NCBI GenBank assembly: GCA_964017065.1
Contig: OZ024785.1
Span: forward strand, 12,045,086 to 12,109,085
DNA: 64,000 nucleotides
Origin: Haliclona indistincta
Taxonomy: Eukaryota; Porifera; Demospongiae; Haplosclerida; Chalinidae
Reading direction: 5' to 3'
Shown here: positions 1 to 11,484 of the stretch, piece after piece
Layout of the letters: each line of letters begins with the position of its first letter
Numbering within the stretch: position 1 is the stretch's first letter
Made by a program: the position numbers and the translations under genes
Notes under the pieces: generated by a model
What the model saw: only the letters and a program-made list of their open reading frames with translations
Databases searched by the model: none
What the model was told of the DNA's origin: nothing

Positions 1-20
1 CTTAAAAACACAAGACTTAC

Positions 21-76
21 TTCGTCTTTTCTGCAATTGCCCCCTTCTTGTGAGGGGAGCCTGCGTCTTCTTCCAT
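21..76 (-). CDS. Possible first coding exon of a gene that runs off the left edge
   Basis: Read on the minus strand, an ATG at 76..74 opens 56 nt of sequence beginning MEEDAGSPHKKGAIAEK. It ends at a perfect GTAAGT donor (20..15). The peptide is charged and hydrophilic, with no recognisable domain. The rest of the gene would lie at lower coordinates, outside the window. Support is only an open frame, a plausible ATG and a consensus donor, so this could be chance. Confidence 0.3.
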
Positions 77-361
77 TGACGAAGAGTGATGACTTGGGTG
101 ACGAGGAGATTTTGTTTTTAAAATTCACGCGTTGCTATGCCAATTAATAATCGCTGTGTCTCCGGTCCCGGGAGACACCATGTTGGATTGAAGTCCATTT
201 CCATCGTGCCTTTCGCCTCATGGATAGGATTGTATACCAGTTACCTCTCAGACAGGATATAGACAGTGACTAGTATTACAATTATTACAAGTGACTATTA
301 CAAGTGCATGCTTCATATGTCAGCAACACTTTTGTTTGGACCCACCCAGGTAAAAAAAAGT
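77..361. other. Non-coding flank, no gene seen
   Basis: I see no ORF, repeat or RNA in this stretch. If the exon at 21-76 is real, this would be its 5' flank. It holds a GC-rich near-palindrome at about 160-178 and no clear TATA box. Confidence 0.4.
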
Positions 362-587
362 TTCAGATAATTTTTGGTTGAATTCAATGACTCAATAGTG
401 TTGATAAACATTCCTTCCTTTTTTAGAAGAGGAACTCGAGGATCCTGGTTTAATTTTCATTGTGGGAAATGATGCAATGATACACGACGCTTGTGGATTG
501 CCACATTCCCCAGTCCCGCAAGGTATCTTGAGTTACATACCTGTATGTAGCAAGGGCATGATACAGAGTGAATAGAGTTAGTATGTA

Positions 588-1537
588 CAGTGGAACCTCT
601 CTAATCCGGACACCATTGGGACTACAAATTTTGTCCTGATTAACGGGGTGTCCTCTTTTTAGGGGAGTAACTATATGTTACGCTTTGATGTTAAAAAAGC
701 ATGTTTAAGAAAAAACAAAATGAGAATCCATCATGCATGTACTAATGAAGCACTGAACTAGGCACAGATGTCTCGGTGGAATGGCACCGTGTCACATACA
801 CAGTAAACTGCAGCTATTATACCTTTCTAAACAGCAATCACAATGCAGTAAAATAGTTATTCAATCAACCGCTGGGTGTGCTATGATATTCAGTGTTTGA
901 GTGCAGGGCACAGCACACGACCGTCCATAGCTTGCTTACACATTTTCCTTAGACATGCGCTGCTACCTATAGTGAAATTCTAACCTAGCTATCAGCTTCT
1001 AGGCAATCAACTGTGGATAGTTTTGTCTACGGAGAACTCTAGATCGATCGCCAGCAACGGCCATCGATCGCTAGGTAAGCAAAATTACGCAACGATACCT
1101 GTGTAGTAATCGCTCTTCAAGTAACCCAGGCCTCGGATTTCACGGATAAACGAAAGAAGGCAGCGCTGACCCCAAAGAGGTGTAACTCGCACGTGGAGCC
1201 TAGGCACGCCTATAGCCTACCAAGATCGCCTCGAAGCGCACTGAAGTCATATCTATAGAGAGAGTTGGGGCCCTGATCAGTGGAGACCTACGCAAAAAGC
1301 AGTCTTCTGGAGTATCCAGCAACTGATAGTCCGCATTATCCGTCATATTTTACTATTGTTGCAAGTGTTTGGTGCAATAATTTTTGTCCGTTTAACGCAA
1401 TAGCGAGGTGTCCGCATCTGAGGGGTCAAATATACACTTGTCTGTTGCAAATCGATTGGTGCCCGCATTTGGTGTCCAGTATAACGGGGTGTCCGCGATT
1501 CAGAGGTTCGGATTAGCGGGGGGGGGGGGGTTCACTG
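588..1537. mobile_element. Non-autonomous Tigger/pogo-like DNA transposon, 950 bp
   Basis: It begins CAGTGGAACCTCTCTAATCC and ends with the inverse pattern (GGATTAGC...GGTTCACTG), with TA on both sides (586-587 and 1538-1539). The orthologous site in copy B (8691-8692) has a single TA and no insert, which proves insertion and target duplication. The right TIR is interrupted by a G run of about 13. The TIR style is that of the pogo/Tigger branch of Tc1/mariner. No transposase is encoded; the 78-codon frame at 1280-1516 is not convincing. Confidence 0.88.
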
Positions 1538-2147
1538 TAATGTTAAGTAAGGGTTCTTGCTATTTTTATTTTTGAATGGATCACTATATTTGGGTCAGAG
1601 TTTAGCCAAATTGCAGTATACGATTTTCCTGTTGATGCCAAAGAAACCTTTAGCAGCAACGGGATGTTGTACAAAATCATAATGTCACTACTGTATTAGC
1701 TCAATGGAGCTGAGTCCTGGTAGCTCGACCATCAACACTTTAGACCTAACGACAACAACACATTCCAATACATTTTGTTTACTGGCAACACAGTTCAAGA
1801 AACGGTTAGATCGTTTAAATTATGGTTTTTTGGGGTGGTCAATGGTCATGGAGGTGCGAAGGGTAGGTTCATCCCTCCGACAGAATTTGACATAGGAAAT
1901 ATTTTCATCTACCACGAGCTGCATCTGGTAAGCTGTAATTTTGTTAGACAAATTATTGTTTTTTGTACAGAATGTCTTTCAGCAAATTGTGGCGGACCTG
2001 TCGCGTCTTGACAACTGGGGGCTAGCTCCACAACCGTCACAACCAAACCGGAAGTGCGTTGCTAGGGGATTTCAAATTTTCACGTGGGCATGCAAAGTGT
2101 CCGTACATGCATTGCGCAAAAACAGCCGCGTGTTATATCAATGTTAT

Positions 2148-2237
2148 CTTCGTCACTTTCCTATGACTTTTTGCCAGGTAATAAGGTGCATAATCGTCAC
2201 TTTCCTATGGCCTTTTGCCAGGTAATAAGGTGCATAA
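2148..2237 (+). repeat. 44-bp tandem duplication inside copy A
   Basis: The block running from CGTCACTTTCCTATG to GGTGCATAA occurs twice in a row here and once in copy B (about 11909-11950). It arose after the segmental duplication. Confidence 0.8.
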
Positions 2238-2485
2238 TAACTATAATTAACCAGTAAAGTGACATAAGGGTAATTATATGCATGCAAATAGGAGTTCATA
2301 AATTCTTTTTTGCTTTTAAAATAAGACACATCAGTTTATTGCTGTTGCTTGCAATCCATAGGCTGACATCCCATCAATCCGAAAAGAATTAAGTAACACA
2401 AGAGATTGTAAGAGAAGCTATTCAAAAACTCTCTAGATCTCTATGCGATGGCAGTCAAAAATCGGCTACGGATCAATGTATGCAT

Positions 2486-3073
2486 GTTTCGGTGGCTCAG
2501 AAACAGAATGCTTGAACAATTTTGACCTGTAAAGCGACAGCACTGCTATATCGAGACATCTGACAGCGAACACGAAAAAGATTCAGAATGCTCACAAGCT
2601 AGCAGCTCGCTTATTCCTCAGAACTGGGATTCGCTCAATTCCAATCTACAAACTGTTCTTCCTTCTGATGACAAATTCACTTATGTCGTAGAAGATTACC
2701 AACCGAAACATAGTGAGACGTTTCCAGGAGCTCCTGTCTTTGCATTTAATTGCCAGGTACGCATCGTGTGGCATACAAAACAGAACGTCACTGCCAATAC
2801 AAACGCAAGCAACTGACACAGAAACAAGAGTCAAAAGTAGCTTTAGCTAAATCATCTAAAGAAAGGAGGCCATTGACAGGAGTCCTGAGAGATAAGAAGA
2901 CTGCGTGCCCATCAGGCATTAAACTTACAGTAGAGATTCCAACAAGAAAACAGAGCCGTCAGGCTGAGTCAAAGCCATACCTCTAGACACACACCGGTGT
3001 TTTGAAGCTTACATTTCAACACAATCACCCTATCACTTCAGCACATGCTCTCAATTTTCGCGATGTATCTGTT
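2486..3073 (+). pseudogene. MULE-like zinc-binding N-terminal region, copy A
   Basis: Frames read a serine/acidic linker (SDSEHE...), then PVFAFNCQ, a HCQYKRKQL block, CPSGIKLTVEIPTRKQ, and finally HNHPITSAHALNFRDVS at about 3021-3070. The order of an RCQHN-like block, a C-x-G-x-K-L-T-V block and a HNHP...A-x-x-x-x-RDVS block is what I know from metazoan MULE-like/SWIM proteins upstream of the DDE domain. Stops and frame changes (for example TAG after KPYL at 2985) break it. No catalytic domain follows. Confidence 0.5.
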
Positions 3074-3317
3074 CCGCGCTTTTTAGCAACTTGCGTAATT
3101 TTGAAACAGCGTTGCGCAAATTGGTGGTTGCAAATTAGCGTGCCAGCTTCAAAACTGCGGGCGCCATTTCGAAACTTTGCAACAAGAATTTCTGTTCAAA
3201 TTAGAAATGGCCATCTACATTATTGCACCTATGGTTGCAAGCATCAACACACACCGTGATTGTTTTAACAGTGAACTGTGAATTGATTGAAATGCATTGT
3301 ATGTATACTCATTGCAG

Positions 3318-3598
3318 ACAAGCCAATCATCACTCCTAAACGTAGCAGCCGTATGAACGCAATGGAAGCATTTGAGAAACGACACCAAGAGAAATTGGCA
3401 TTTCGAGAAAGAGAACTCGCTCTTAAGGAGAAGGACTTAGATTTCCAAAAGCAAAAACTTCAATTAGAAGAAAGAGAAAGAAAAGAAAGATGGGAGTTAG
3501 AGCAAGCCGAACGCAAGCAGAGAATGGAAATTGAGGCTGATGAAAGAAGAGCATTTGTTCAGATACTACAGAAACAATTAGGTAGAGATGATTCTTAG
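3318..3598 (+). CDS. Coiled-coil C-terminal exon
   Basis: An acceptor (ATTGCAG, ending at 3317) opens a frame that reads to the TAG at 3598. The product starts with a basic stretch (PKRSSRMNAM). Then comes a long unbroken charged helix rich in E, K, R and Q with heptad-like leucines (FRERELALKEKDLDFQKQ), ending LGRDDS. Such tails are common at the C-terminus of Myb/SANT-like or MADF DNA-binding proteins and transposon accessory proteins. I see no upstream DNA-binding domain in this window. It may be the last exon of the broken gene in copy A. Confidence 0.45.
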
Positions 3599-5553
3599 TT
3601 ACGTTGGTCACAATAAAGGTGACAATTACAATTCACACATTATATAAAGTGATGGTGGTTCCACGCCAAAAAAGGTTGATGTTTGTGACCCATACAAACA
3701 TGTATGGCAATTTGTCAATAGAGCTGCTACTAGATAGTACTTTCCAATTGGCTGTAATAGAATTTTATTACTTTTCTTGAAGTCCAAGTAGGAAAAATAT
3801 GCCAATATTTTCCCAAAGGTCCACTCTACTGACACTCTTACATTTACCTTGCTCCCGCCATGATTTTAATGTGTAACTAAATCTATAAACAAGACACAGT
3901 GCTCCGGTACACGCCCAATGGGAAACGTAAGTTTGCCGTGACCGGAAACGGGTAACTAAAACTCTCTAATGTTTACAGGTATACAGTAGGTATATAACTC
4001 TAGAATACAATGTAGGGATGACAAAGACAAAACAGAGGCAGAGGCCGAGGAGGAGGAAAAGTCATTATCATAAACTAAACTCGCCCTCAAATGACTGCTA
4101 CAACTACTGGTTGTTGTACAGCTGAACTCATTATATCCATTGATCTCTGTTCGCATTAATTTTCACATTCTGATACATGCATGATAAGTTTAGAGATAAG
4201 GAAGGGCGGGATAATGTACTCAAGTCAGATAAGAAGGCCAGGTCAGGTCAGGGAGGTCAGGGAGGTCAGGTCAGGGAGCACATTCGGGGCATTATCGGCT
4301 GATTAGTTTTAAAAATGAGCCACCAGCTAGAGATTCTAACTCACAACACAAAAAAAGAGGAACGGGAAATAAATGCAGAAATCATCAGTCCAGTCCTCGC
4401 CTTCTTAGCGGTTTAGTAATACAAACACCACTACAGGCAGCAATGCTAACGACAGGCAGCAAGAAATGATGTCTGCTTCCATGAAAATCCTGACGGAACA
4501 TTATCCTTCACTACCAGAGCACATACCGACATATCTGTGCCCTTTTGAGTAAAGCTGGGCGGTAATAGCAGCAGCACTGTAGCAAGTTGTTTACCGTGTA
4601 CTGCCCATTTACTGTGCATGATTGTATTTAGTAGAGCTGTTTCCCTTTTATCTGTACTCCAGTTAACAGCGCTGCAGTCCTGTCAGCTTCCACTACAGCC
4701 ATAGCCATATACCACACACTATAGTTGCTGTGTCCTTACTGTTAGTAGTGTATGTGTCAGTCATTTAAACTGTTAGTCAGTCTTGAACAATATATGTGTC
4801 TAGGCAAGAGTAGCAGTAGTAGTAGTGTGAGCATGAGTTATCTGTGAAATAACTTATTCAGCATTATTTTTGCCCATGATTTTTCTTTTTATAATAGTTG
4901 TTGCCAAGCAAGTTTCCATTAATCCTTCTCTTCCATCACCTCCTGTGCCAACTCTGCCACCTCTTCTGCAATCACCTCCTCTGCAATCTCTGTGCGTTTG
5001 ACGACTTAGAATGGTTTGATACCAAGAAAACTGAAACACACCATCCAAACATCATTCTAGTGGAACATTCCAGTACAACACGTAGTATCATTAGTGTGTT
5101 TGACGACTAAATGATAGGTCGAAATTGGGTGGAACAACTCCGTTGAGGTAAAGCAGAACATAGCTATGACACGACCCCAGTTCACAATAACTAGTATTAT
5201 TTTGCTCCTTCTATGCTCCTTATGCTCCTTCTCAGTGTGGGGCCAGACCAACAGCTCGTGAGCCGTACACAAGGCATAGCCATGATGCCATAACAGTCAC
5301 CGAGTACCTAACTGAGCACACAGAATTTGGTGCTACAGTGATGACAAATGATGTATTGCACAAAGCATGCTATAATATGCATTTAACAATATTAAAATTT
5401 AATAGCATTAGCCATAGTGAATCTGAATGAAGCTTGGAGTACATGATAACAATCTGGAGCATGAAAGCAAAGGATGAGGTCACTACACACCTTACCAAAT
5501 CAGTTTTGAGTACTGTACTTTTTGTTGCAAAGAACTTGCAGCAATATGGAGCT
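3599..5553. other. Non-coding stretch with a GGTCA microsatellite
   Basis: No ORF here has codon structure worth calling. A short (AGGTCAGG)n-type run sits at about 4238-4278. Two short Pro/Ser-coding patches near 4915-5000 come from the simple repeat CACCTCCT/CTGCAAT. Confidence 0.5.
4238..4278 (+). repeat. AGGTCAGG microsatellite
   Basis: AGGTCA and GGTCAGGG motifs alternate without a break for about 40 bp. Confidence 0.75.
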
Positions 5554-5713
5554 GGAATGCATAAAAGCACCAATTGCATGTACACAACAATTGTACGCAT
5601 AAAACAGTGGCACACTTTAGTTTTTACACACCTGGAATGCATAAAAGCACCAATTGCATGTACACAACAATTGTACGCATAAAACAGTGGCACACTTTAG
5701 TTTTTACACACCT
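5554..5713 (+). repeat. Exact 80-bp tandem duplication
   Basis: The unit that starts GGAATGCATAAAAGCACC and ends TTTTTACACACCT occurs twice, at 5554-5633 and 5634-5713, with no difference that I can see. Identity suggests it is recent. The overlapping 82- and 122-codon frames are by-products. Confidence 0.93.
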
Positions 5714-6005
5714 ATACTGTAAAGAACTACACCAAATTGTAGCTAAATGCCTGTTCTATAACACTACTAGGTTATATATTACTAACACAACTAGGTTATA
5801 TAGAGTGTCTGGTTTACCTCTGCAAAGTGGAGCGCCCTCAAAGCGAAAACCAACAATACCAAATAGTAGACAGGACTCAGTTGAGATCGCTGTATTTCAT
5901 ATCTACAACACGCTGCCATATCGAGACTCCGCTAAACAATAACTATAACAGCAAGTAAGCAATATAACGCCAATTTAGCCAACAGTTCAGGAGAGAACAG
6001 CTTTA

Positions 6006-6450
6006 ATGGCCAAGTTTCCTAACGCGACTAGCATTCCCTCATCTTCTCGAAGGCCGAGGGGCAACACCTACTTCCGTTGCAAAACAAATCTAGTAAATTT
6101 GGACCATTTGCGTTTCGCCTGTATTATGAACATCACAGTCTACGAAGGGACAACAACGTTTGTGACGGTGAGTTCTTCGAAAGTACATCAAAAGCTGCAG
6201 AAGGGCACTCTACAGCTAGCATCTTAAATAGAGCAAAGGATGAGGGAATGAATATTGTTCTGCATTGGCAGGATGATGATTCATCAGCCAGCAAGTGTTT
6301 CACAGATTTTTCCTGATGCTAAGATAATGCTTTACAGTGGACATGCAGCTCGTGCACAGAAGGCTTGGGCGCTTGGAAGCAGCCTCTTTCGAGTTGTTTT
6401 GGGGTGGCATCGTCTATCATTCACGCACGTTAGCTAAGTTGTCTGTTCAC
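6006..6450 (+). pseudogene. Remnant of a transposase-like family (WQDxDSS / SGHAARA type), N-terminal part
   Basis: Broken frames give CDGEFFESTSKAAEGH, then LHWQDDDSSASKCFTDFS and, after a stop/frame change near 6315, DAKIMLYSGHAARAQKA. The same motif order (KSAEG, WQDQDSSSEKAF, CGGHVGRSH) recurs at 20440-20665 in this window, so both loci are copies of one family. The acidic WQDxDSS and GGH..R.H motifs look like catalytic blocks of a DDE-type nuclease. I recall similar uncharacterised, transposon-like proteins in cnidarians and sponges but cannot name the superfamily with certainty. Confidence 0.5.
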
Positions 6451-6562
6451 ACAACGCCTATAATGGGTGTGGTTAAAGAGATGAAATTTAACACATCGAG
6501 GGGTCCCACCACTCACGAAATCTTTTACATGCACGGTCACTGACTCGGACGCAACTCGGGAA

Positions 6563-6920
6563 ATGGCTGCCTATGGCCAGATTGTCGTATTGCAAGCAAG
6601 GAAGCATCCCAGTGGCGGATGGCTGGTGTACGACTAGCATTTCCGTCAGCAGCGGGCTGCTGGTCTCGACCTAAAGTGAAACGATCTCTCCCCCTCAATC
6701 ATGGCTGCCACGGAGCTTCGATCTACCCATGAGACATGCACACTTTGTCATTTTCCGGACCACTCTACCGAACAATGTGCTCTTGTAATCTCGTACTCCA
6801 CCGGGATGCTCGGACACCACCACGATGACGCATATTGTGACGGTTGCGACCCAGCGTGTTTTCATTGCTATCTATGGAGACAAAATCTGTGGAGATCAGC
6901 TACAGGAGAAACCACAAAAT
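6563..6920 (+). pseudogene. Gag-like fragment with CCHC zinc knuckle
   Basis: One frame reads AAYGQIVVLQARKHPSGGWL, VYD, a TAG, then HFRQQRAAGLDLK, a TGA, and CTLCHFPDHSTEQC at 6737-6778, which is a C-x2-C-x4-H-x4-C zinc knuckle. The pattern of W-L-x-YDxxFR followed by a knuckle is what I know from gag-like ORF1 proteins of DIRS/tyrosine-recombinase-type and related retroelements. Two in-frame stops show it is dead. Only ORF1 sequence is present; no reverse transcriptase follows. Confidence 0.5.
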
Positions 6921-7379
6921 GAAGATTCTGGCCAATACAGCTCAGATGACCATTCTGGTTGGTCTGCCTCGCCCTCATGGTCAGATGGATGCAGGCAGCG
7001 AGGGAAACTTTTCCTCTACCTCTTCAGCCCAACTCCAAAAAAAAATTACCACAGGTTGCACTTACTGAACCCTAATTCAAGAGAACCATCCTTCTTTTTA
7101 TAGGACTTCTGATCTGATTATAAGAGCCGTCTGACCTACTCTCATGGTTTGAATACCTATATATATTGTTTCCTCTTTAAATGTCTTCAAGGCCCCTCAG
7201 ATCATTTGAACTATCTTTCAGTTCAATCGATTCTACTCCAGCGTCCTCAGCAGGAAAACTCAAATGCAATTTCCTATGCTCCTCAATTAACTCCATTCAC
7301 TTCTTTTACTTTGCCCGTTCAGTCAAACTATGGAATTCCCTCCGTATCAACATCTTCATGAAAAGACTGTCATGAACTT

Positions 7380-8466
7380 CTCCAACTATAACTAATTCTC
7401 GCTATTTCTTGTATTTCCGTCTTAGGTTACATAAGTTTTGTATGTCTTTCTTCAGCCAGCTATCATTATTCATTCAGTAGTAACATTGCTTACTACACTA
7501 TAATTATGTGGGCTCTCTAGAGTTACTAGATATGCACTGTCTAGACCACGCCTATGTGAGACACACCTATGTGCTGCAAAGCAATGACAGTGCGCAGCAA
7601 AGTTATTGTAGTGTAGTACGGTACTACTCGACTGGACAGAGGAGTGTTGACCACATCCCTTTTGTGAATGTTTCGCGAAGTTAAGGTGATTTTTGGTCAT
7701 TGAACCCAAAGACCGGGAGATACCTCGTCTCGCCTGCGATAATACTTACTGTATCAGTGACGCTTTGTGTACTAAAATCAAGCTAAGACTAATTACTGTA
7801 TCAGTGACGCTTTGTGTACTAAAGAAAAGCTAAGACTAATTACTGTATCAGTGACACTTTGTGTACTAAAGACAAGCTAAGACTAATTGCAAACGACAGT
7901 CATCAATGACAATGGATGGACCTGGTCCGGCAGTTTGCGCAGAACACAGCTGGTTTAGTTGCAGAGTCTCGCCGCATACTTTACCAAGCCTCATACGCTG
8001 CACGAGGCAGCGCCGAGGTCACACTGATACAAAAGCAGTCACTCCACCATGCTTTGACAATTATATTACTGAGTTCTGACTGAGCTAGCATGGACACAAT
8101 ACGACTGTTAAGGCTGGAATCAAGCTGAGAACCGATTATGTTGCGTGTTGTGTCTATAACACTAAGGAGGATATGCTGGATTTTCTCTGTGAGTGCATCT
8201 GCTGCCATTGGAGATCATTTAATATGAATGCCATGTTTATTTCAAGCTACAACTCAACAGTGTGTGGTTCAGGGGAAATTATAGTGGTTGTATGACATTT
8301 TTTTCCAAACGATATATTATGCTCGTCAAACAAGCCTGTGACAAGTGACAGCATAAGGAGCGGAGGAAACTTTAGTGGCTTATTTTTTGCCATTACAATT
8401 GATTATTTTACATGAAAACTACATGACAGTAAACAATGCTTTCCAAGCTTTCAGGCTTAAAAACAC
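7380..8466. other. Non-coding stretch apart from a 47-bp tandem array
   Basis: Nothing is recognised except the array at 7746-7886. The sequence from about 8240 to 8460 is AT-rich and unique within the window. Confidence 0.45.
7746..7886 (+). repeat. 47-bp minisatellite, three copies
   Basis: Units start at 7746, 7793 and 7840. Each runs from TTACTGTATCAGTGAC to AAGCTAAGACTAA, with one to three substitutions between copies. Confidence 0.9.
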
Positions 8467-8957
8467 TTCAGATAATTTTTGGTTGAATTCAATGACTCAA
8501 TAGTGTTGATAAACATTCCTTCCTTTTTTAGAAGAGGAACTCGAGGATCCTGGTTTAATTTTCATTGTGGGAAATGATGCAATGATACACGACGCTTGTG
8601 GATTGCCACATTCCCCAGTCCCGCAAGGTATCTAGAGTTACATACCTGTATGTACCAAGGGCATGATACAGAGTGAAGAGAGTTAGTATGTAATGTTAAG
8701 TAAGGGTTCTTGCTATTTTTATTTTTGAATGGATCACTATATTTGGGTCAGAGTTTAGCCAAATTGCAGTATACGATTTTCCTGTTGATGCCAAAGAAAC
8801 CTTTAGCAGCAACGGGATGTTGTACAAAATCATGATGGCACTACTGTATTAGCTCAATGGAGCTGAGTCCTGGTAGCTCCTGGTAGCTCGACCATCAACA
8901 CTTTAGACCTAACGACATTACAACAATACATTCCAATACATTTTTTTTACAGGCAAC

Positions 8958-11484
8958 CAGAGTTGGGGTAATAGTAATATGTAATTGTAATAGTAATAGT
9001 AACCATTACATATTTCCCAGTAATAGTAATAGTAATAGTAATAGTAATAGGATGTTTCAGTTTCTCATGTAATAGTAATAGTAATCTGTAATAGTGTCAG
9101 TGTAATTATACTGGTAAGTACTTGTATCATAAGTATAGTAGATGACAAAATAAATTATTAGTTGTACAACATTGTGTTCTGACTGTGACAATTGCTTACA
9201 AGTTACAACACCCTTGTAATAATGGGTGTACTCTGTAAACAGGTTGTACTAGTTGACAATTTCCAATAGTAAGCAATTCGGTTAAACAATCAAGTGTAAT
9301 TTCAGTCCAGCTGCTATTATCCACGTGAAGAATTAGAACATGGCTGGCATGATGAAAGCTCATTTTGAGATCCCAGACAAAGTGAAAGGGAACTACAAAG
9401 CGAAATGTCGATACTGTGGTGAACCCATATCTGCCTGCTCCCAGTCCCCTTCAAATTTAATTACACATTTGAAGGTTAGTTTGTCCGGGATATACTGTAT
9501 ACATGTGTATGACTTCATGTGATGTGTGTGTGTGGGTGCATGTTTGTGTCATTGTGTATTAGTATTGTTTAAATTTATTTTGTTAACTTGTTGTTATTGT
9601 TTTTGCAGAGGAAACACAAACCAGCTCATGAGAATTATCTACAGGCTAAACAGTCTAACAGTACAGCAAGTGAGGAGCAAACATCTCTTCTATCTTACGT
9701 CGCTGCTACAAGTTATTCCCGAAATCACCCTCGTCAAATAGGTGCAACTAGTGCACTTGTCTCACTCATTGCTGAAAATATGCTCCCACTGTCTATTGTT
9801 GAATCGCCAGCTTTTAAAAAATATTCAGCTGCGCTAGATAGTCGGTTTGTTGTGCCTTCTCGTAAGCATGTGTCTACAAAGTTACTTACACAAAAGAATG
9901 GTGAAATTCAAGAAAAAATTCATCGTCTTCTTGATGACCTATGGTCAAATCGCCAAATGCGAGGATTTCTAGGAATTACCTGTCATCTACTTCAAGACTG
10001 GAATCTTACATCTTTGATGCTGACATGCACTCGCTTTAAAGGAAGTCATACTGCTGAAAACATTGCCCAGGTTTATGAGGATGTGTTAGCTGAATATCGT
10101 ATAGAGAATAAAGTTCTTACGGCAGTAACAGATAATGCTGCTAATGTAGTGAAAGCTTTTAATTTGCCTGGGTTTGGTTCAACAGAAGAGTGCGATGCCA
10201 GTTCTTCAAGCGAAAGCGATGATGAAGACCATGAGAATGACGATCCTATTGGTCCAATAGATCTACATGACAGTATGTTTTATGTGCCGACTCACATTAC
10301 CTGTTTTGCTCACACCCTACAACTTGTTGTAAACGATGGCTTAAAGGAAGCAAGATCTATTGAAAGGATTCTGGCAAAAGTTGCAAAAATAATTGCATTT
10401 GTTCGTAAATCTATTATTGCTTCCGACATTCTAGAAGGAGAGAGGAGATTACAAACAAAAGTAGCAACTCGTTGGAACAGTGCACTCATTAGTATTCGCT
10501 CTTTTCTTGAAGTTTCTCAAGACAAACTTCGACAATTAGACACAGTAACACTAACATCATACGAAAGGAGAGTTTTACGAGAGCTGGTTGATATTTTAAC
10601 TCCTTTTCAGGAAGCGACAGATTTTACACAAGGTCAAAAGGTTGTAACATCTAGCTTTGTCTTACCTTGTATACAAGGGCTTCGGAAGGCCTTAAAGTCT
10701 TTTTCTGCTACTTACAAATCAGGCTTGGTTCCAACACTTGCTTCTTCACTAGAAACAAGAATGTGTAAGTACGAAGAGAATACTGTGTTTGTGTTCGCAG
10801 CAATACTTGATCCCCGGTTTAAGCTAAAGTGGTGCGACCCAATAGAAGTTGATAGCATAAAACTGACGTTCATTTTAGCTGCAAAAAGAATTCACAATGA
10901 CTCAGCAAGTCAGTCTGAGCCTCAGCCTGCTGCACAGCCTGAAGACCAATCTCAACCACCACCTGCTAAGAAGAGAAAGGAAAGCGAGCTACTAAATTAC
11001 ATATTTAGTGAGACAGAGATTGAACCAACGTCAAGTTCGTCAACGGCTACAAGTGACATTGACTCAGAAATTGAGAAGTATCTGTCATCACAGATATCAA
11101 GGAAGGAAGACGATCCACTAAAATTCTGGAAGGAAAATGAACTCTTGTACCCAACACTTTCTAAAATGGCACAATGTTACTTATCTATACCAGCGACATC
11201 TGCGCCAGTGGAGAGGTTGTTCAGCAGCGCTGGCAAAATTTTCCGACCAGAACGTTGTAGACTATCGGATAATACTTTTCACAAGTTAATCAATATTAAA
11301 TGCAATAGTCATTTATAGAAAACAGTCCTTATGCACTCGCAGCCGACGCAGCGCTATAGTAATTGTAATAGTAATTTGTAATAGTTATTTTAAAAGATAA
11401 TAGTAATAGTAATATAATATATCAAATGTGGAGGTAATAGTAATTGTAATTTATTACTTTACTAAGTAATTGACCCCAACTCTG
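8958..11484 (+). mobile_element. Complete hAT DNA transposon, 2527 bp
   Basis: The ends are CAGAGTTGGGGT... and ...ACCCCAACTCTG. The 8-bp target duplication CAGGCAAC lies at 8950-8957 and 11485-11492. Copy A shows the unoccupied locus. Both ends carry long subterminal arrays of TAATAG/AATAGT repeats (about 8970-9090 and 11355-11460), probable transposase-binding clusters. The transposase gene is intact, so this copy may be recent and possibly autonomous. Confidence 0.96.
9340..11318 (+). CDS. hAT transposase with BED zinc finger (two exons)
   Basis: This is the DNA cut-and-paste enzyme of the element at 8958-11484. Model: join(9340..9474, 9609..11318), 614 aa. The intron is 134 bp with GTTAGT...TTTTGCAG and phase 0. 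The join completes a BED finger: CRYCGEP in exon 1, then THLK joined to RKHKPAHE in exon 2 (C-x2-C...H-x4-H). In the middle, AVTDNAANVVKAF carries a conserved acidic residue, followed by CFAHTLQLVV and ATRWNS, the usual hAT RNase-H-fold blocks. An acidic Ser-rich linker and a Q/P-rich linker are present. The C-terminus has the dimerisation motif (YLSIPATSAPVERLFSSAG ... RLSDNTFHKLI). There is no stop or frameshift. The BED and C-terminal signatures leave little doubt of the family; activity is inferred. Confidence 0.95.

Larger units (their letters stand above)
425..2240 (+). pseudogene. Exons of an unrecognised multi-exon gene, copy A
   Basis: Splice-like blocks read as one protein. An exon at about 426-522 contains FIVGNDAMIHDACGLPH and ends CAAG|GT. 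A second near 1614-1700 contains VYDFPVDAKETF. A third at about 1779-1929 contains VRSFKLWFFGVVNGHGG and ends at CTG|GTAAGC. A fourth at about 1970-2150 contains NWGLAPQPSQPN. The acceptor of the third exon, CAG in copy B, reads CTG here. With the inserted 950-bp element and the deletion at about 2143, this copy is probably dead. I do not recognise the family. Confidence 0.45.
362..3073 (+). repeat. Copy A of a segmental duplication (partner at 8467-12794)
   Basis: The sequence at 362-585 followed by 1538-3073 matches 8467-8690, 8691-8949 and 11493-12794 almost base for base. Copy A is interrupted only by the element at 588-1537. Copy A lacks about 60 bp that copy B keeps near 11847-11905, which includes a small intron-like GT...AG block, and it carries an extra 44-bp tandem duplication at about 2150-2240. 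The two copies were therefore hit by different transposons after they duplicated. Confidence 0.9.

Noticed and set aside
5370..5942. Frames of 82-122 codons across the 80-bp duplication
   Set aside because: They repeat a non-conserved peptide because the DNA is duplicated; 80 is not a multiple of three and no frame shows protein-like constraint.
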